From Pseudolabrys sp. (GTDB lineage Bacteria; Pseudomonadota; Alphaproteobacteria; Rhizobiales; Xanthobacteraceae), in contig JAURVZ010000086.1 of the NCBI GenBank assembly GCA_030655215.1, positions 124,001 to 188,000 of the forward strand: a DNA stretch of 64,000 nucleotides, written 5' to 3'. Made by a program: the position numbers and the translations under genes. How positions within the stretch are numbered: position 1 is the first letter of the stretch; each line of letters starts with the position of its first letter. Positions 26,201-33,896 of this stretch are shown piece after piece. The notes under the pieces are model-generated. The model was not told where the DNA came from, made no database searches, and saw nothing but the letters and a program-made list of their open reading frames with translations.

Positions 26201-26382
26201 GATGCCATGATGTTCGGATCGGCGCCAGGCCGCGATGCGCTGATACTGATGGTAGGGAATTCGACGCTCGGCAGGCTGGCGACCGGTAGGAAGTCGTAAG
26301 CGACGGCGCCGGTCAGGAATAAGCCGACGGCCATCAAAGTCGTGCCGATGGGGCGTCTGATAAATGGCCAGGAGAAGTTCAT
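23257..26382 (-). CDS. RND efflux transporter permease, HAE-1 family (MdtB/MdtC-like, second copy)
   Basis: Proton-driven inner-membrane efflux pump of 1041 residues with twelve expected transmembrane helices and two large periplasmic loops. The N terminus NFSWPFIRRPIGTTLMAVGLFLTGAVAYDFLPVASLPSVEFPTI resembles MdtB/MdtC. The adjacent aspartates of the proton relay are in GFVVDDAIVMVENMF. It is the last gene of the efflux operon and follows a homologous pump gene by one base. Two different RND subunits with one adaptor suggest a heterotrimeric pump like MdtBC (inference). Such pumps usually export drugs, bile-salt-like detergents or plant compounds. Confidence 0.93.
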   Translation of the reverse strand: MNFSWPFIRRPIGTTLMAVGLFLTGAVAYDFLPVASLPSVEFPTISISASRPGADPNIMASTVAAPLERQLSTIAGVTEMTSTSSVGSTRISVQFDLSRNIEGAARDVQAALNAALTDLPGDMPTLPNFRKSNPAAAPVLILALTSKTMQASDIYDAADSIIVQRLAQVDGVAEVTVAGSEQPAIRVRVDPSRLTAMGLGMEDVRTAIANSNTVGPLGSFDGNKRAVSIAINDQLREPSDYDPIVVKTVNGNVIRLSTVATIEPSVRNSRSAGWYNRDPSVLLMVTKQQDANVIETVDRIHELLPELRQWIPAGLDISVLTDRTQTIRASVHDMQLTLAASAVLVMLVVFLFLRRTAATLAAGVTVPLSLAGTCALMWAAGFSINNLSLMALAVSIGFVVDDAIVMVENMFRSMEEGYSPKGAALRGAKQIGFTVVSISVSLIAAFIPLLFMGGIVGRLFREFSVTLCFAIAVSTVLSLSVTPMICAYFVKQAPHPNATWLDRLVEGSLSRMLRFYDRTLAFMIVHRVLGLIIFFATIALTGGLYIKVPKGYFPQDDTGLVFGGTQASTDISYEAMLQLQLQAMDIVLADPAVAGLGSSIGGGRGSANRGQFFINLKPLAERDNVPTPLVIARLRTNLGRIAGIRVFMFAAQDLRAGARQSDSSYQFTLWSSDIDALQAWVPKVVDRVKTLPDLTDVNTDREQGGLQADIKIDREAAARLGVRIQDIDNALNNAFSQRQISTIYTQRNQYRVILEVDPKYARDPTDLSHVYVPGNGRTMVALSSVASVHRGIAPLVVNHQGLFPSVTITYNIKPGVPIEAATAALSKAVAKLHMPEAIHADFAGDVKAFQQATSAQPLLLLAALIAVYIVLGILYESLVHPLTIISTLPSAGLGALLALQVTGTELTVIAFIGIILLIGIVKKNGIMMVDFALEGERRRGLSPAEAIHEACLARFRPILMTTLAALLGAVPLIIATGPGSELRRPLGITIIGGLLVSQILTLYTTPVIYLWLDKWHHRFGGSVPSFIRRRAPLAPSVQPAE

Positions 26383-26383
26383 G

Positions 26384-29300
26384 TTATTCTGCCGGTCCCG
26401 GCATCAGGCGCGCTTTGCGCGGCGGCTCCGATGTCAACCGCGCGCGCAGGCGCTCCATGTAGAGATAGATGACCGGCGTGGTGTACAGCGTCAGCAATTG
26501 CGACAGGATCAGCCCGCCGACAATAGTGATGCCGAGCGGATTGCGCAGTTCCGAGCCGGTGCCGGATTCCAGCGCCAAAGGCAGCGCACCGAACAAAGCG
26601 GCCAAGGTCGTCATCATGATCGGGCGGAAGCGCAGCAGCGCCGCCTGCATGATGGCGTCTTCCGGCGACATCCGTTCATTGCGCTCCGCGTCGATGGCGA
26701 AGTCGATCATCAGGATCGCGTTCTTCTTGACGATGCCCATCAGCAGCACGATGCCGATCAGCGCGATCACCGACAGGTCGTAGCCGAACATCATCAAGGC
26801 CAGCAGCGCGCCGACACCGGCCGACGGCAGCGTCGACAGAATGGTCAGCGGGTGGATGAAGCTCTCATAGAGCACGCCAAGCACGATATAGATGGCGATC
26901 ACGGCGGCGAGGATGAGCCACGGCTCGCCGGCGAGCGACTTGGCGAATTCGGCGGTATCGCCGGCATAACTGCCGGTCACCGACGACGGCATGCCGATCG
27001 CTTGTTGCGCCGCATTGATGAGTTCGACCGCGTCGCTGAGTGCGTAGCCCGGCGCGAGATCGAAGCTGATCGTCACTGACGGAAACTGCTCCTGATGCGC
27101 AATCGCCAAGGGCGCCGAGATATTCTCGAAGCGCGCGAAGGCCGATAGCGGCACCTGGTTGGATCCTGTCACCGCATTTGGCGTCGCGCTTGTATTTGTG
27201 CTCGTCGTGCCCGTCGCCGTATTGCCGACAGTGGCGGCGGTGCCGGAGGCGGTGGAGGCACCGGTGACGTAGATCTTGGACAGGGAGGTCGGGTCCTGGG
27301 TGTAGCGCGGCTGCGCCTCGAGAATGACCCGGTATTGGTTCGACTGCCCATAAATCGTCGAAATCTGCCGCTGGCCGAAGGCATCATTGAGCGTATCGGT
27401 GATGCTCTGCATCGAGACGCCGAGCCGGCCGGCCTTTTCCCGGTCGATATTGACCAGGACGCGGGGGCCGCCTTCCTGCGCCTCGGAGGCCACCTCGCGC
27501 AAAGCCGGATTGCCGCGCAAAGCGCGGGTCAGCCGGTCGGCCCAAAGCACCACCTCGGCGGCGTCGCTGCCGGCGAGTGTGTATTGATACTGCGCCCGGC
27601 TGGCCCGGGTGGAAATCTGGATGTCCTGCGTCGCCTGGAAATAGACCGTCATGCCGGGAATGCCGGACACCTTTTCCTTCAGCCGTTCGACGATCTCGCC
27701 GACCCGGGCAACGCGCTCGTCGCGCGGCTTCAGGCTGATGGCGAGCCGCCCGGCATTCGGCGTGGCGTTGAGCGGCGATACGCCGACCAGCGAGATGACA
27801 CTGGCGACGTCCGGATCGGCGCGGACGATCTGGTCGACCTCCGCCTGCCGGCGCTGCATTTCGGGGAAGGACACATCGACGCCGGCTTCGGTCACGGCGG
27901 TGATCTGCCCGGTGTCCTGCAACGGCAGGAAACCCTTCGGCATGACGATATAGAGGCCGATGGTCATGGCGATGGTGATGAAGGTCAGAATTAGGGTGGC
28001 GAACTGGCGTTGCAGCACCCAGACCAGGCTGCGGCGGTAAACTTCGATGGTGCGGTCGGTGTAATCCTCGAAACGCCGCGACAATGCATTGCCGCCGCCT
28101 TCTTTCTCGCGGCGCAACAGGCGGGCGCACATCATCGGCGTCAGTGTCAGCGATACGACGGCCGATGCGACCACGGCTATGGTCAAGGTGAGCGCAAACT
28201 CGCGGAACATGCGGCCGACCAGCCCGGTCATAAACAGCAGCGGGATGAACACGGCGATCAGCGACAGCGTCAGCGAAATAACTGTAAAGCCGATCTCGCG
28301 CGCGCCTTTCAGCGCAGCTTCGAAGGGGCTTTCGCCGTCCTCGATATGGCGAACGATGTTCTCGATCATGACAATGGCGTCGTCGACGACAAAGCCGGTG
28401 CCGATGGTCAGCGCCATCAGTGACAGATTGTCCACCGAAAAGCCGCAGAGCCACATGACGCCGAACGTGGCGATCAGCGACAAAGGCAGTGCCACGCCGG
28501 CAATGATGGTGGCGCGAATGGTGCGCAGGAAGATCAGCACCACCAGTACGACTAGGCCGATACTGAGCACCAAAGTGAACTGAACGTCATGGATCGAGGC
28601 ACGGATCGTGGTGGTGCGGTCGGTTACGACGGTCAGCGTGGCGCCGGCCGGGATCGCCCGTTGCAGCCGCGGCAGTTCCGCGCGCAGGCGCGTCACTGTG
28701 TCGATGACATTGGCGCCGGGTTGGCGCTGCACGTCGATAACAACGGCCGGCTGGCCCTTGAACCATGCGCCAACCTTGCTGTTCTCAAGACCCTCGACCA
28801 CATCGGCGACGTCTGACAGCAACACCGGCGCGCCATTGCGGAAGGCGACGGTGATCGACTTGTACGCCTCGGGCGACGAAATCTGGTCGTTGGCGGCGAT
28901 TGTGTAAGACTGGCTGGCGCCGTCGAGCGCGCCTTTGGCGCCGGCAACGTTCGAGCCGACAATGGCAGTGCGCAAATCCTCCAGCGCGATGCCATAGGCG
29001 GCAAGCCGCGACAGGTCAGCCTGAATGCGAATAGCCGGGCGAATGCCGCCTTGCACCGAGACACGGCCAACGCCGCTGACTTCGGACAGGCGCGGCGCCA
29101 TGATCGTGTCGGCCATGTCGCTGAGCGCGCGCTGCGCAATGTTCGGCGAGGTGAGCGCCAAGGTAATGATCGGCGCGTCGGCGGGGTTCACCTTCGAATA
29201 AAGCGGCGGGTAGGGCAGGCCCTTCGGCAGCGTCGAGCCGGCGGCATTGATCGCGGATTGCACGTCCTGTGAGGCGGCGTCGATGTCGCGGTTGAGATCG

Positions 29301-29584
29301 AACTGCAGCGTCACCTGGCTGATGCCGAACGAGCTGGACGAGGTGATCACTTGCAGCGCCGGGATCTGGCCGAACTGCCGCTCGAGCGGCGCGGTGATCA
29401 GCGATGCGATCGTGTCCGGATTGGCGCCGGGTAGTTGCGTCGTCACCTGGATGGTCGGGAAGTCGACTTGCGGCAGCGCCGACACCGGCAGCCACCAATA
29501 GCCGAGCGCACCGCCCAGCATCACCGCGACGCCAAGAAGAGATGTGGCGATCGGGCGGTGAATGAAGGGGGTGGAGACGCTCAT
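26384..29584 (-). CDS. RND efflux transporter permease, HAE-1 family (MdtB/MdtC-like, first copy)
   Basis: Inner-membrane RND pump of 1066 residues. It starts MSVSTPFIHRPIATSLLGVAVMLGGALGYWWLPVSALPQVDFPTI and has the TM4 aspartates in GFVVDDAIVMIENIV. Unlike its neighbour it contains a Thr/Ser/Ala/Asn-rich insertion at about residues 772-807 within the second periplasmic loop. The start overlaps the adaptor stop as ATGA. It probably assembles with the second pump protein, the adaptor and the outer-membrane factor into one tripartite system. Confidence 0.93.
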   Translation of the reverse strand: MSVSTPFIHRPIATSLLGVAVMLGGALGYWWLPVSALPQVDFPTIQVTTQLPGANPDTIASLITAPLERQFGQIPALQVITSSSSFGISQVTLQFDLNRDIDAASQDVQSAINAAGSTLPKGLPYPPLYSKVNPADAPIITLALTSPNIAQRALSDMADTIMAPRLSEVSGVGRVSVQGGIRPAIRIQADLSRLAAYGIALEDLRTAIVGSNVAGAKGALDGASQSYTIAANDQISSPEAYKSITVAFRNGAPVLLSDVADVVEGLENSKVGAWFKGQPAVVIDVQRQPGANVIDTVTRLRAELPRLQRAIPAGATLTVVTDRTTTIRASIHDVQFTLVLSIGLVVLVVLIFLRTIRATIIAGVALPLSLIATFGVMWLCGFSVDNLSLMALTIGTGFVVDDAIVMIENIVRHIEDGESPFEAALKGAREIGFTVISLTLSLIAVFIPLLFMTGLVGRMFREFALTLTIAVVASAVVSLTLTPMMCARLLRREKEGGGNALSRRFEDYTDRTIEVYRRSLVWVLQRQFATLILTFITIAMTIGLYIVMPKGFLPLQDTGQITAVTEAGVDVSFPEMQRRQAEVDQIVRADPDVASVISLVGVSPLNATPNAGRLAISLKPRDERVARVGEIVERLKEKVSGIPGMTVYFQATQDIQISTRASRAQYQYTLAGSDAAEVVLWADRLTRALRGNPALREVASEAQEGGPRVLVNIDREKAGRLGVSMQSITDTLNDAFGQRQISTIYGQSNQYRVILEAQPRYTQDPTSLSKIYVTGASTASGTAATVGNTATGTTSTNTSATPNAVTGSNQVPLSAFARFENISAPLAIAHQEQFPSVTISFDLAPGYALSDAVELINAAQQAIGMPSSVTGSYAGDTAEFAKSLAGEPWLILAAVIAIYIVLGVLYESFIHPLTILSTLPSAGVGALLALMMFGYDLSVIALIGIVLLMGIVKKNAILMIDFAIDAERNERMSPEDAIMQAALLRFRPIMMTTLAALFGALPLALESGTGSELRNPLGITIVGGLILSQLLTLYTTPVIYLYMERLRARLTSEPPRKARLMPGPAE

Positions 29585-30888
29585 TGCTGCTGCGGGGCGA
29601 CCCCGGTCGGCGCCGCCGAGCGCGGCGCGCGTTCGCCAGGCAGGCCAGTGCCGCGCTGGCCGCGACGGCGTTGCTCGGTTGGCGCGGGAGCAGGCGCCGC
29701 CGTGCCGTCGCCGGTGCTGACCGCGACCTTGGCACCTTCCGTAAGTCGGGCGAAGCCGGTGGTGATGACGCGCTCCGGCGGCGTGACGCCGCTCTTCACG
29801 ACGGTCTGCGTCTCATCCTGCTTCTGCACCACGATGGGCCGGATGGTGACGCTGCTGTCATCTTTCACGACATAGACGAAGGTGCCGGTCGGCCCGCGCT
29901 GCACCGCGCCGGTCGGAATGACGACGACCTGCTTCAGCATATCGATCAGCAGCCGGATGTTGGCGAATTGGCCGGGCCACAATTGCAGATTGGCATTGGG
30001 GAAATCGGCCTTCAGCTTGACGGTACCGGTCGATGCATCGACCTGATTGTCGACCACGGTCAGCGCGCCTGAGTCGATCACCGCGTCATTGTCGGAACGC
30101 TGCGCGTCGACCTTAAGCGGGCCTTTGGCGAAAGCGTCGTTCACTTGCGACAGATATTGCTGCGGCAGGTTGAACAGCACTGAGATCGGCTTCAGCTGCG
30201 TGATGGTGACGATGCCGGTTGAGTCCGACGAACGCACGATATTGCCTTCGTCGACGGCGCGAATGCCGGTGCGGCCATCGATCGGCGCGGTAATGGTCGT
30301 GTAGGCGAGAGTCGCTTGCGCGCTTTGCACGGCCGCTTGGTCAGCCTGCACCTGCGCGGTGTATTGCGCGACCAGTGACTTCTGCGTGTCGGACTGCTGT
30401 CGATTGATGGCATTGGTCAGGGCGAGCTGTTCGTAGCGCGCCAGATCGTTCTGCGCATTGGTCAGCAATGCCTGGTCCTGCGCCCGCTTGGCGATCGCCT
30501 GATCGAGCGCGGCCTGATAGGTGGTCGGATCGATGCGCGCCAGCACATCGCCTTTCTTGACGTCCTGCCCTTCCTTGAAGGCGACGCTGAGCAACTTGCC
30601 TTCAACCTGCGGCCGCACGGTCACCGTGTTGAGCGCGCGCGTCGTGCCGACCGCCTCGATATAGACGGGTACATCGGCGAGCGAGGCCGTCGCCACCAGC
30701 ACAGGCACTGGGCCTTCATTGCCGCCAAAGCGGCCCATGCGGCGCTGCTGTGTCGCCGAGGTGCCGAACACATAATAAAGCGCACCGGCAATGCCGAGCA
30801 GCACCATGACATAAACGATATAGCGCCGGCGCTTGCCCGTTCGCGCCGGCGTTACGAGAGAATCCTTTTTTGGAATCTCACCGTGCAT
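29581..30888 (-). CDS. RND efflux periplasmic adaptor (membrane fusion protein)
   Basis: About 435 residues. There is a short cytoplasmic segment, then one N-terminal membrane helix (YIVYVMVLLGIAGALYYVF). Next come the lipoyl/barrel-sandwich motif (VRPQVEGKLLSVAFKEGQDVKKGDVLARID), an alpha-hairpin rich in Q and A, and the beta-barrel (TITAPIDGRTGIRAVDEGNIV). The C terminus is Pro/Ala/Arg/Gln-rich and probably disordered. ATG at 30888 is chosen because the sequence upstream lies inside the outer-membrane factor gene and is Arg-rich. It links the two RND pumps to the outer-membrane channel. Confidence 0.92.
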   Translation of the reverse strand: MHGEIPKKDSLVTPARTGKRRRYIVYVMVLLGIAGALYYVFGTSATQQRRMGRFGGNEGPVPVLVATASLADVPVYIEAVGTTRALNTVTVRPQVEGKLLSVAFKEGQDVKKGDVLARIDPTTYQAALDQAIAKRAQDQALLTNAQNDLARYEQLALTNAINRQQSDTQKSLVAQYTAQVQADQAAVQSAQATLAYTTITAPIDGRTGIRAVDEGNIVRSSDSTGIVTITQLKPISVLFNLPQQYLSQVNDAFAKGPLKVDAQRSDNDAVIDSGALTVVDNQVDASTGTVKLKADFPNANLQLWPGQFANIRLLIDMLKQVVVIPTGAVQRGPTGTFVYVVKDDSSVTIRPIVVQKQDETQTVVKSGVTPPERVITTGFARLTEGAKVAVSTGDGTAAPAPAPTEQRRRGQRGTGLPGERAPRSAAPTGVAPQQQ

Positions 30889-32368
30889 TGTTGACGAGGA
30901 CCGGTTTCGGCAGCCAGCCACCGCCAAGCGCCTGATAAAGGCTGACGATCGCCTGCAGATGCGCGAGGCGCGCCTGCACCTGCGTGTCAATGGCCGAGTA
31001 AAGCGTCTGCTGCGTCTGCAACACGGTCACGAGATCGACCGTGCCTTCGCGGAGGCGCTGCTCGGCGATGTCGAAGGCGCGGCGTGAACTGTTCACCACA
31101 TCGGCGAGCAGTCTTTCACGCAGTGCCGTCTGGCGAATGGCGTCGAGCGCATTCTCGACATCGGAGAAGCCCGAGATCACCGACCGGCGATACGCATTGA
31201 GCAATTCGTCCTGCAAGCCCTTCTGGAAATCGAGATTGCCCTGCAAGCGGCCGGCATCGAAGATCGGCTGCGTCAGACCGGCGCCGAACGAGAACAATGC
31301 GGATTCAGGCCGCAGCAGCGTGCGCAGGATCGCGCTCGAATAGCCGCCTTCGCCGCTCAAAGTGATGGACGGCAGAAACTGCGCGCGGGCGTTTTCGACA
31401 TTGGCGTTGGCGGAGGCGAGTTGCGCTTCAGCGAGACGAATGTCGGGACGCTGCGTCAACAACTCGGACGGCAGACCCGGCGTCACGCGCGGATAGGAAA
31501 TGGAGCGCAAAGATCCGCCGCGGACGCGCACGCTTTCCGGCGAACGCGCCATCAGTACGGCCAACGCATTGCGGTTCTGCGTCACGGTCTGTTCGAGCAA
31601 CGGAATGGCGGCGCGCTGCTGATTGACCAATGCTTCCTGCTGCGCGGTCTCCAGCGCCGAGGCGGTGCCGGCATTGACGCGCTGTCTGATGAGTTCAAGC
31701 ACGCGGTTGGCGCTGCCGAGATTTTCACGCGCCGCCTTCAGGCGATCCTGCGCGGCCAGCACGTTGAAGTAGGCATTGGCCGCGGTCACCACTGTGGTCA
31801 GGCTGACGACGTCGCGGTTGTAGCGGCTGGCGACGGCGGTTTCTTCCGAGGCGCGCAGCGCGGAGCGGTTCTTGCCCCAGAAGTCGATTTCGTAACTGGC
31901 GCTCATCGTGACGGACAGCGAGTCACGTTCCGATGCGCCGCCGGCGGAGACGCCGCTGCTCTGCGACGCGCGCGAGCGCGAGGCGCTGCCGTTCAAGCCG
32001 ACATCCGGCAGCAAGGCGGCGCCAGTGATGCGCGATTGCGCGTCGGCCTGGGTGATGCGTGCGACAGCGACAGCGATATCAAGATTGGCTTCGCGCGCCT
32101 GCTCGATGATCTCGGTCAGTTCGCGCGAGCGGAAGCCGCGCCACCAGTCGAGCGACGGCAGCGCCGCCTCGGCAATACGCGGATTGGGCGAACTGCGGTC
32201 ATAGGATTGCGGAATGTCGAGCCCCGGCTCGGGCTTGTCGGTCAGCAGGCAGCCACCAAGAGAGAGCATCAGGACAGTTCCCGTCAGCATGCTCCGCAAT
32301 GGACGCAACACAGATCCGGGACGCAATGCATTCGATCCCGACCGCACGCCAATACCACCGCAACTCAT
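30878..32368 (-). CDS. RND efflux outer-membrane lipoprotein (NodT/OprM family)
   Basis: Trimeric outer-membrane exit duct, up to 496 residues, with a lipobox LSLGGC whose Cys would be lipidated. Two OEP domains follow, with the motif LDWWRGFRSRELTEII at the start and LPSELLTQRPDIRLAEAQL between repeats, typical of NodT/OprM. The signal peptide suggests the real start may be a GTG or TTG near 32311 (VLRPLRSMLTGTVLMLSLGGC), which would shorten the N terminus by about 19 residues. The gene overlaps the adaptor gene by 11 bases. Confidence 0.92.
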   Translation of the reverse strand: MSCGGIGVRSGSNALRPGSVLRPLRSMLTGTVLMLSLGGCLLTDKPEPGLDIPQSYDRSSPNPRIAEAALPSLDWWRGFRSRELTEIIEQAREANLDIAVAVARITQADAQSRITGAALLPDVGLNGSASRSRASQSSGVSAGGASERDSLSVTMSASYEIDFWGKNRSALRASEETAVASRYNRDVVSLTTVVTAANAYFNVLAAQDRLKAARENLGSANRVLELIRQRVNAGTASALETAQQEALVNQQRAAIPLLEQTVTQNRNALAVLMARSPESVRVRGGSLRSISYPRVTPGLPSELLTQRPDIRLAEAQLASANANVENARAQFLPSITLSGEGGYSSAILRTLLRPESALFSFGAGLTQPIFDAGRLQGNLDFQKGLQDELLNAYRRSVISGFSDVENALDAIRQTALRERLLADVVNSSRRAFDIAEQRLREGTVDLVTVLQTQQTLYSAIDTQVQARLAHLQAIVSLYQALGGGWLPKPVLVNNAR

Positions 32369-32420
32369 TATACTTACTCTTGAAACGACTGTTGAAGGCC
32401 AGTGCGGACGCTAGCCCAGA

Positions 32421-32903
32421 TTATGGCTTGGCGCCTGCGCTTTTACGGCCTGGAGGCCAGTCGGCAAGTGCTTGTCTACCGCTTTGCGACATTTGTGCCG
32501 CAGAGCCGTCAAATACGCCCTGAATGGTCTGATCGAATGTTTGCCGGGCGGCGCGGGTTTTGACTGTTGCCGCGCGCAAGGCCTCGGCGCTGAACGGTTC
32601 CGCGCGCAATGTTTCGCGAACGGCGTTTTGCGCCGCGCGGTAGTTAACCTGCGACGTTTCGATGGCCGAGCGGTTGGCGCTGATTTGCGCGCGCAAAATG
32701 GCCGCGTCGCTGGACGGCAGCGTTTCCGCAATCCGTTCGACGCGGACGAAGACGTCGCGATCCCAGTTCGACGCCGGCGCCGGCGGGCGGATCGCCAAGG
32801 CGATAAGCGCGCCGACGAAAAACAGATTGAGTGCGAGCGAGCCGAGCAACAGCCAGCGGCCAGAGCCGCGCGACATTGACGGTGCCAATTGCGCAATCGT
32901 CAT
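32421..32903 (-). CDS. Periplasmic sensor protein, CnrX/Metal_resist-like
   Basis: 160-residue protein with one N-terminal membrane anchor (WLLLGSLALNLFFVGALIALAIR, residues 17-39) and a periplasmic alpha-helical domain. Length, topology and helix pattern match the CnrX/ZraP/Spy-like Metal_resist group, which senses metals or envelope stress and controls an anti-sigma factor. The protein contains no His and no Cys, which are the metal ligands of CnrX, so the signal is unlikely to be a transition metal bound in the known way. It overlaps the one-TM protein gene by four bases and precedes the outer-membrane factor gene. Confidence 0.75.
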   Translation of the reverse strand: MTIAQLAPSMSRGSGRWLLLGSLALNLFFVGALIALAIRPPAPASNWDRDVFVRVERIAETLPSSDAAILRAQISANRSAIETSQVNYRAAQNAVRETLRAEPFSAEALRAATVKTRAARQTFDQTIQGVFDGSAAQMSQSGRQALADWPPGRKSAGAKP

Positions 32904-33250
32904 GGACGGTCCCCGGTCAGCGAATCGGATTCAAAGACGCTGGTAATGTCGCCGCTGCTGACCGACGCGTAACGGCCGTCGAGTTGATCATACGGACGAT
33001 CCAGTCCGGCGATGCCGACATAGAAGCCGAGCATGGCGCAAGCGCCCAGCGCCGCGACGCGCGGCCAGGCCGGCATGAACTGCCAGTCGAGCAGCACGGC
33101 GGGCAGGCGCCACAGCGACACCTTCTGTCGCGGCAGGGGCGCCGAAAGCCGCGCCAGCACGCGATTGATCGCGATCTGATCGGCCGGTTGGGCCTGCGTC
33201 GTGCGCTTCAGCGCGGCGTCGAGGAAATCCGGTTGCCGTTCGTTCGTCAT
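32900..33250 (-). CDS. Putative anti-sigma factor, single-pass membrane protein
   Basis: 116 residues. There is a soluble N-terminal region of about 60 residues with an amphipathic stretch (QIAINRVLARLSAP), then one hydrophobic helix (VAALGACAMLGFYVGIAGL, about residues 66-84), and a short periplasmic tail. No HxxxCxxC zinc motif is present. Topology and position right after an ECF sigma gene match CnrY-type anti-sigma factors, which hold the sigma factor at the membrane until a periplasmic partner signals. Function is inferred mainly from context. The ATG directly follows the sigma stop codon. Confidence 0.7.
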   Translation of the reverse strand: MTNERQPDFLDAALKRTTQAQPADQIAINRVLARLSAPLPRQKVSLWRLPAVLLDWQFMPAWPRVAALGACAMLGFYVGIAGLDRPYDQLDGRYASVSSGDITSVFESDSLTGDRP

Positions 33251-33793
33251 CTACTCATCCCCGTCGATCGTGCTCAGCGCCTTGCGCAGATTCTGCTTGG
33301 CCCGCACCAGTAAGGTTTCAACCGCCGACACCGTGGTGTCGAGAATTTCCGCGACCTGTGCGTTGCTCATGCCGTCACCGTAGGTCAGCACGATGGCAGT
33401 GCGCTGACGCACCGGTAGTTCTGCTGTCGCCTTGGCAACAAGTTTGTCGCGCTCGCTCTGCTCAGTCTGTTCCGCAGCGTCAGGCGTCGGGTCGACGATG
33501 TCGCCGGCAGCTTCCAGTTCGACCCAAGGCGCGCGGCGCTTCCGGTCAAGGCAGAGATTGACGACGATGCGCGTAAGCCAGGTCTTGAACAAGGCCAAAG
33601 GCTGCCAGCGCGGCGCGTGGGTCCAAACCCGGAGCATGGCTTCCTGGACGGCATCTTCGGCGTCTGCGGCATTGCCGAGAATGCGGCGGGCGAGGCCGAG
33701 CATGGCCGGGACATGGCGGCGCGTGAGCAGCCGATAGGCCGCCTCGTCACCGCGCGCGACGCGGCCCATAAGCACTTCGTCGCTGTCATCCAT
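33251..33793 (-). CDS. RNA polymerase sigma factor, ECF subfamily
   Basis: 180-residue ECF sigma factor. Region 2 includes ARRILGNAADAEDAVQEAMLRVW and TWLTRIVVNLCLDRKRR. Region 4 has the helix-turn-helix LPVRQRTAIVLTYGDGMSNAQVAEILDTTVSAVETLLVRAKQNLRKAL. It is the first gene of the efflux operon, so it probably transcribes its own operon when released. Upstream, TGAACC (minus strand, 33829-33824) and GGTT (33808-33805) are 15 bases apart and resemble an ECF promoter; this is weak evidence. Confidence 0.93.
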   Translation of the reverse strand: MDDSDEVLMGRVARGDEAAYRLLTRRHVPAMLGLARRILGNAADAEDAVQEAMLRVWTHAPRWQPLALFKTWLTRIVVNLCLDRKRRAPWVELEAAGDIVDPTPDAAEQTEQSERDKLVAKATAELPVRQRTAIVLTYGDGMSNAQVAEILDTTVSAVETLLVRAKQNLRKALSTIDGDE

Positions 33794-33845
33794 GTCGTGC
33801 TGGCAACCGCCATCGGGGAAACCGGTTCATTCTCGTGTGTCGTCT

Positions 33846-33856
33846 GTTCAATGAAC
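33846..33856. promoter_or_regulatory. Short palindrome upstream of the ECF sigma gene
   Basis: GTTCA-A-TGAAC, a perfect five-base dyad about 55 bases before the sigma start codon, between the sigma gene and the convergent-reading PanE-family gene end. Candidate operator only. Confidence 0.25.
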
Positions 33857-33896
33857 GGCTGGGTGGGCAAAAACCTGTGCACGCTAAGCTATTGAA

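Noticed and set aside
32421-32903. A nickel or cobalt sensor (CnrX)
   Set aside because: The protein lacks every His and Cys needed for the known metal site; only the fold-level similarity is kept.
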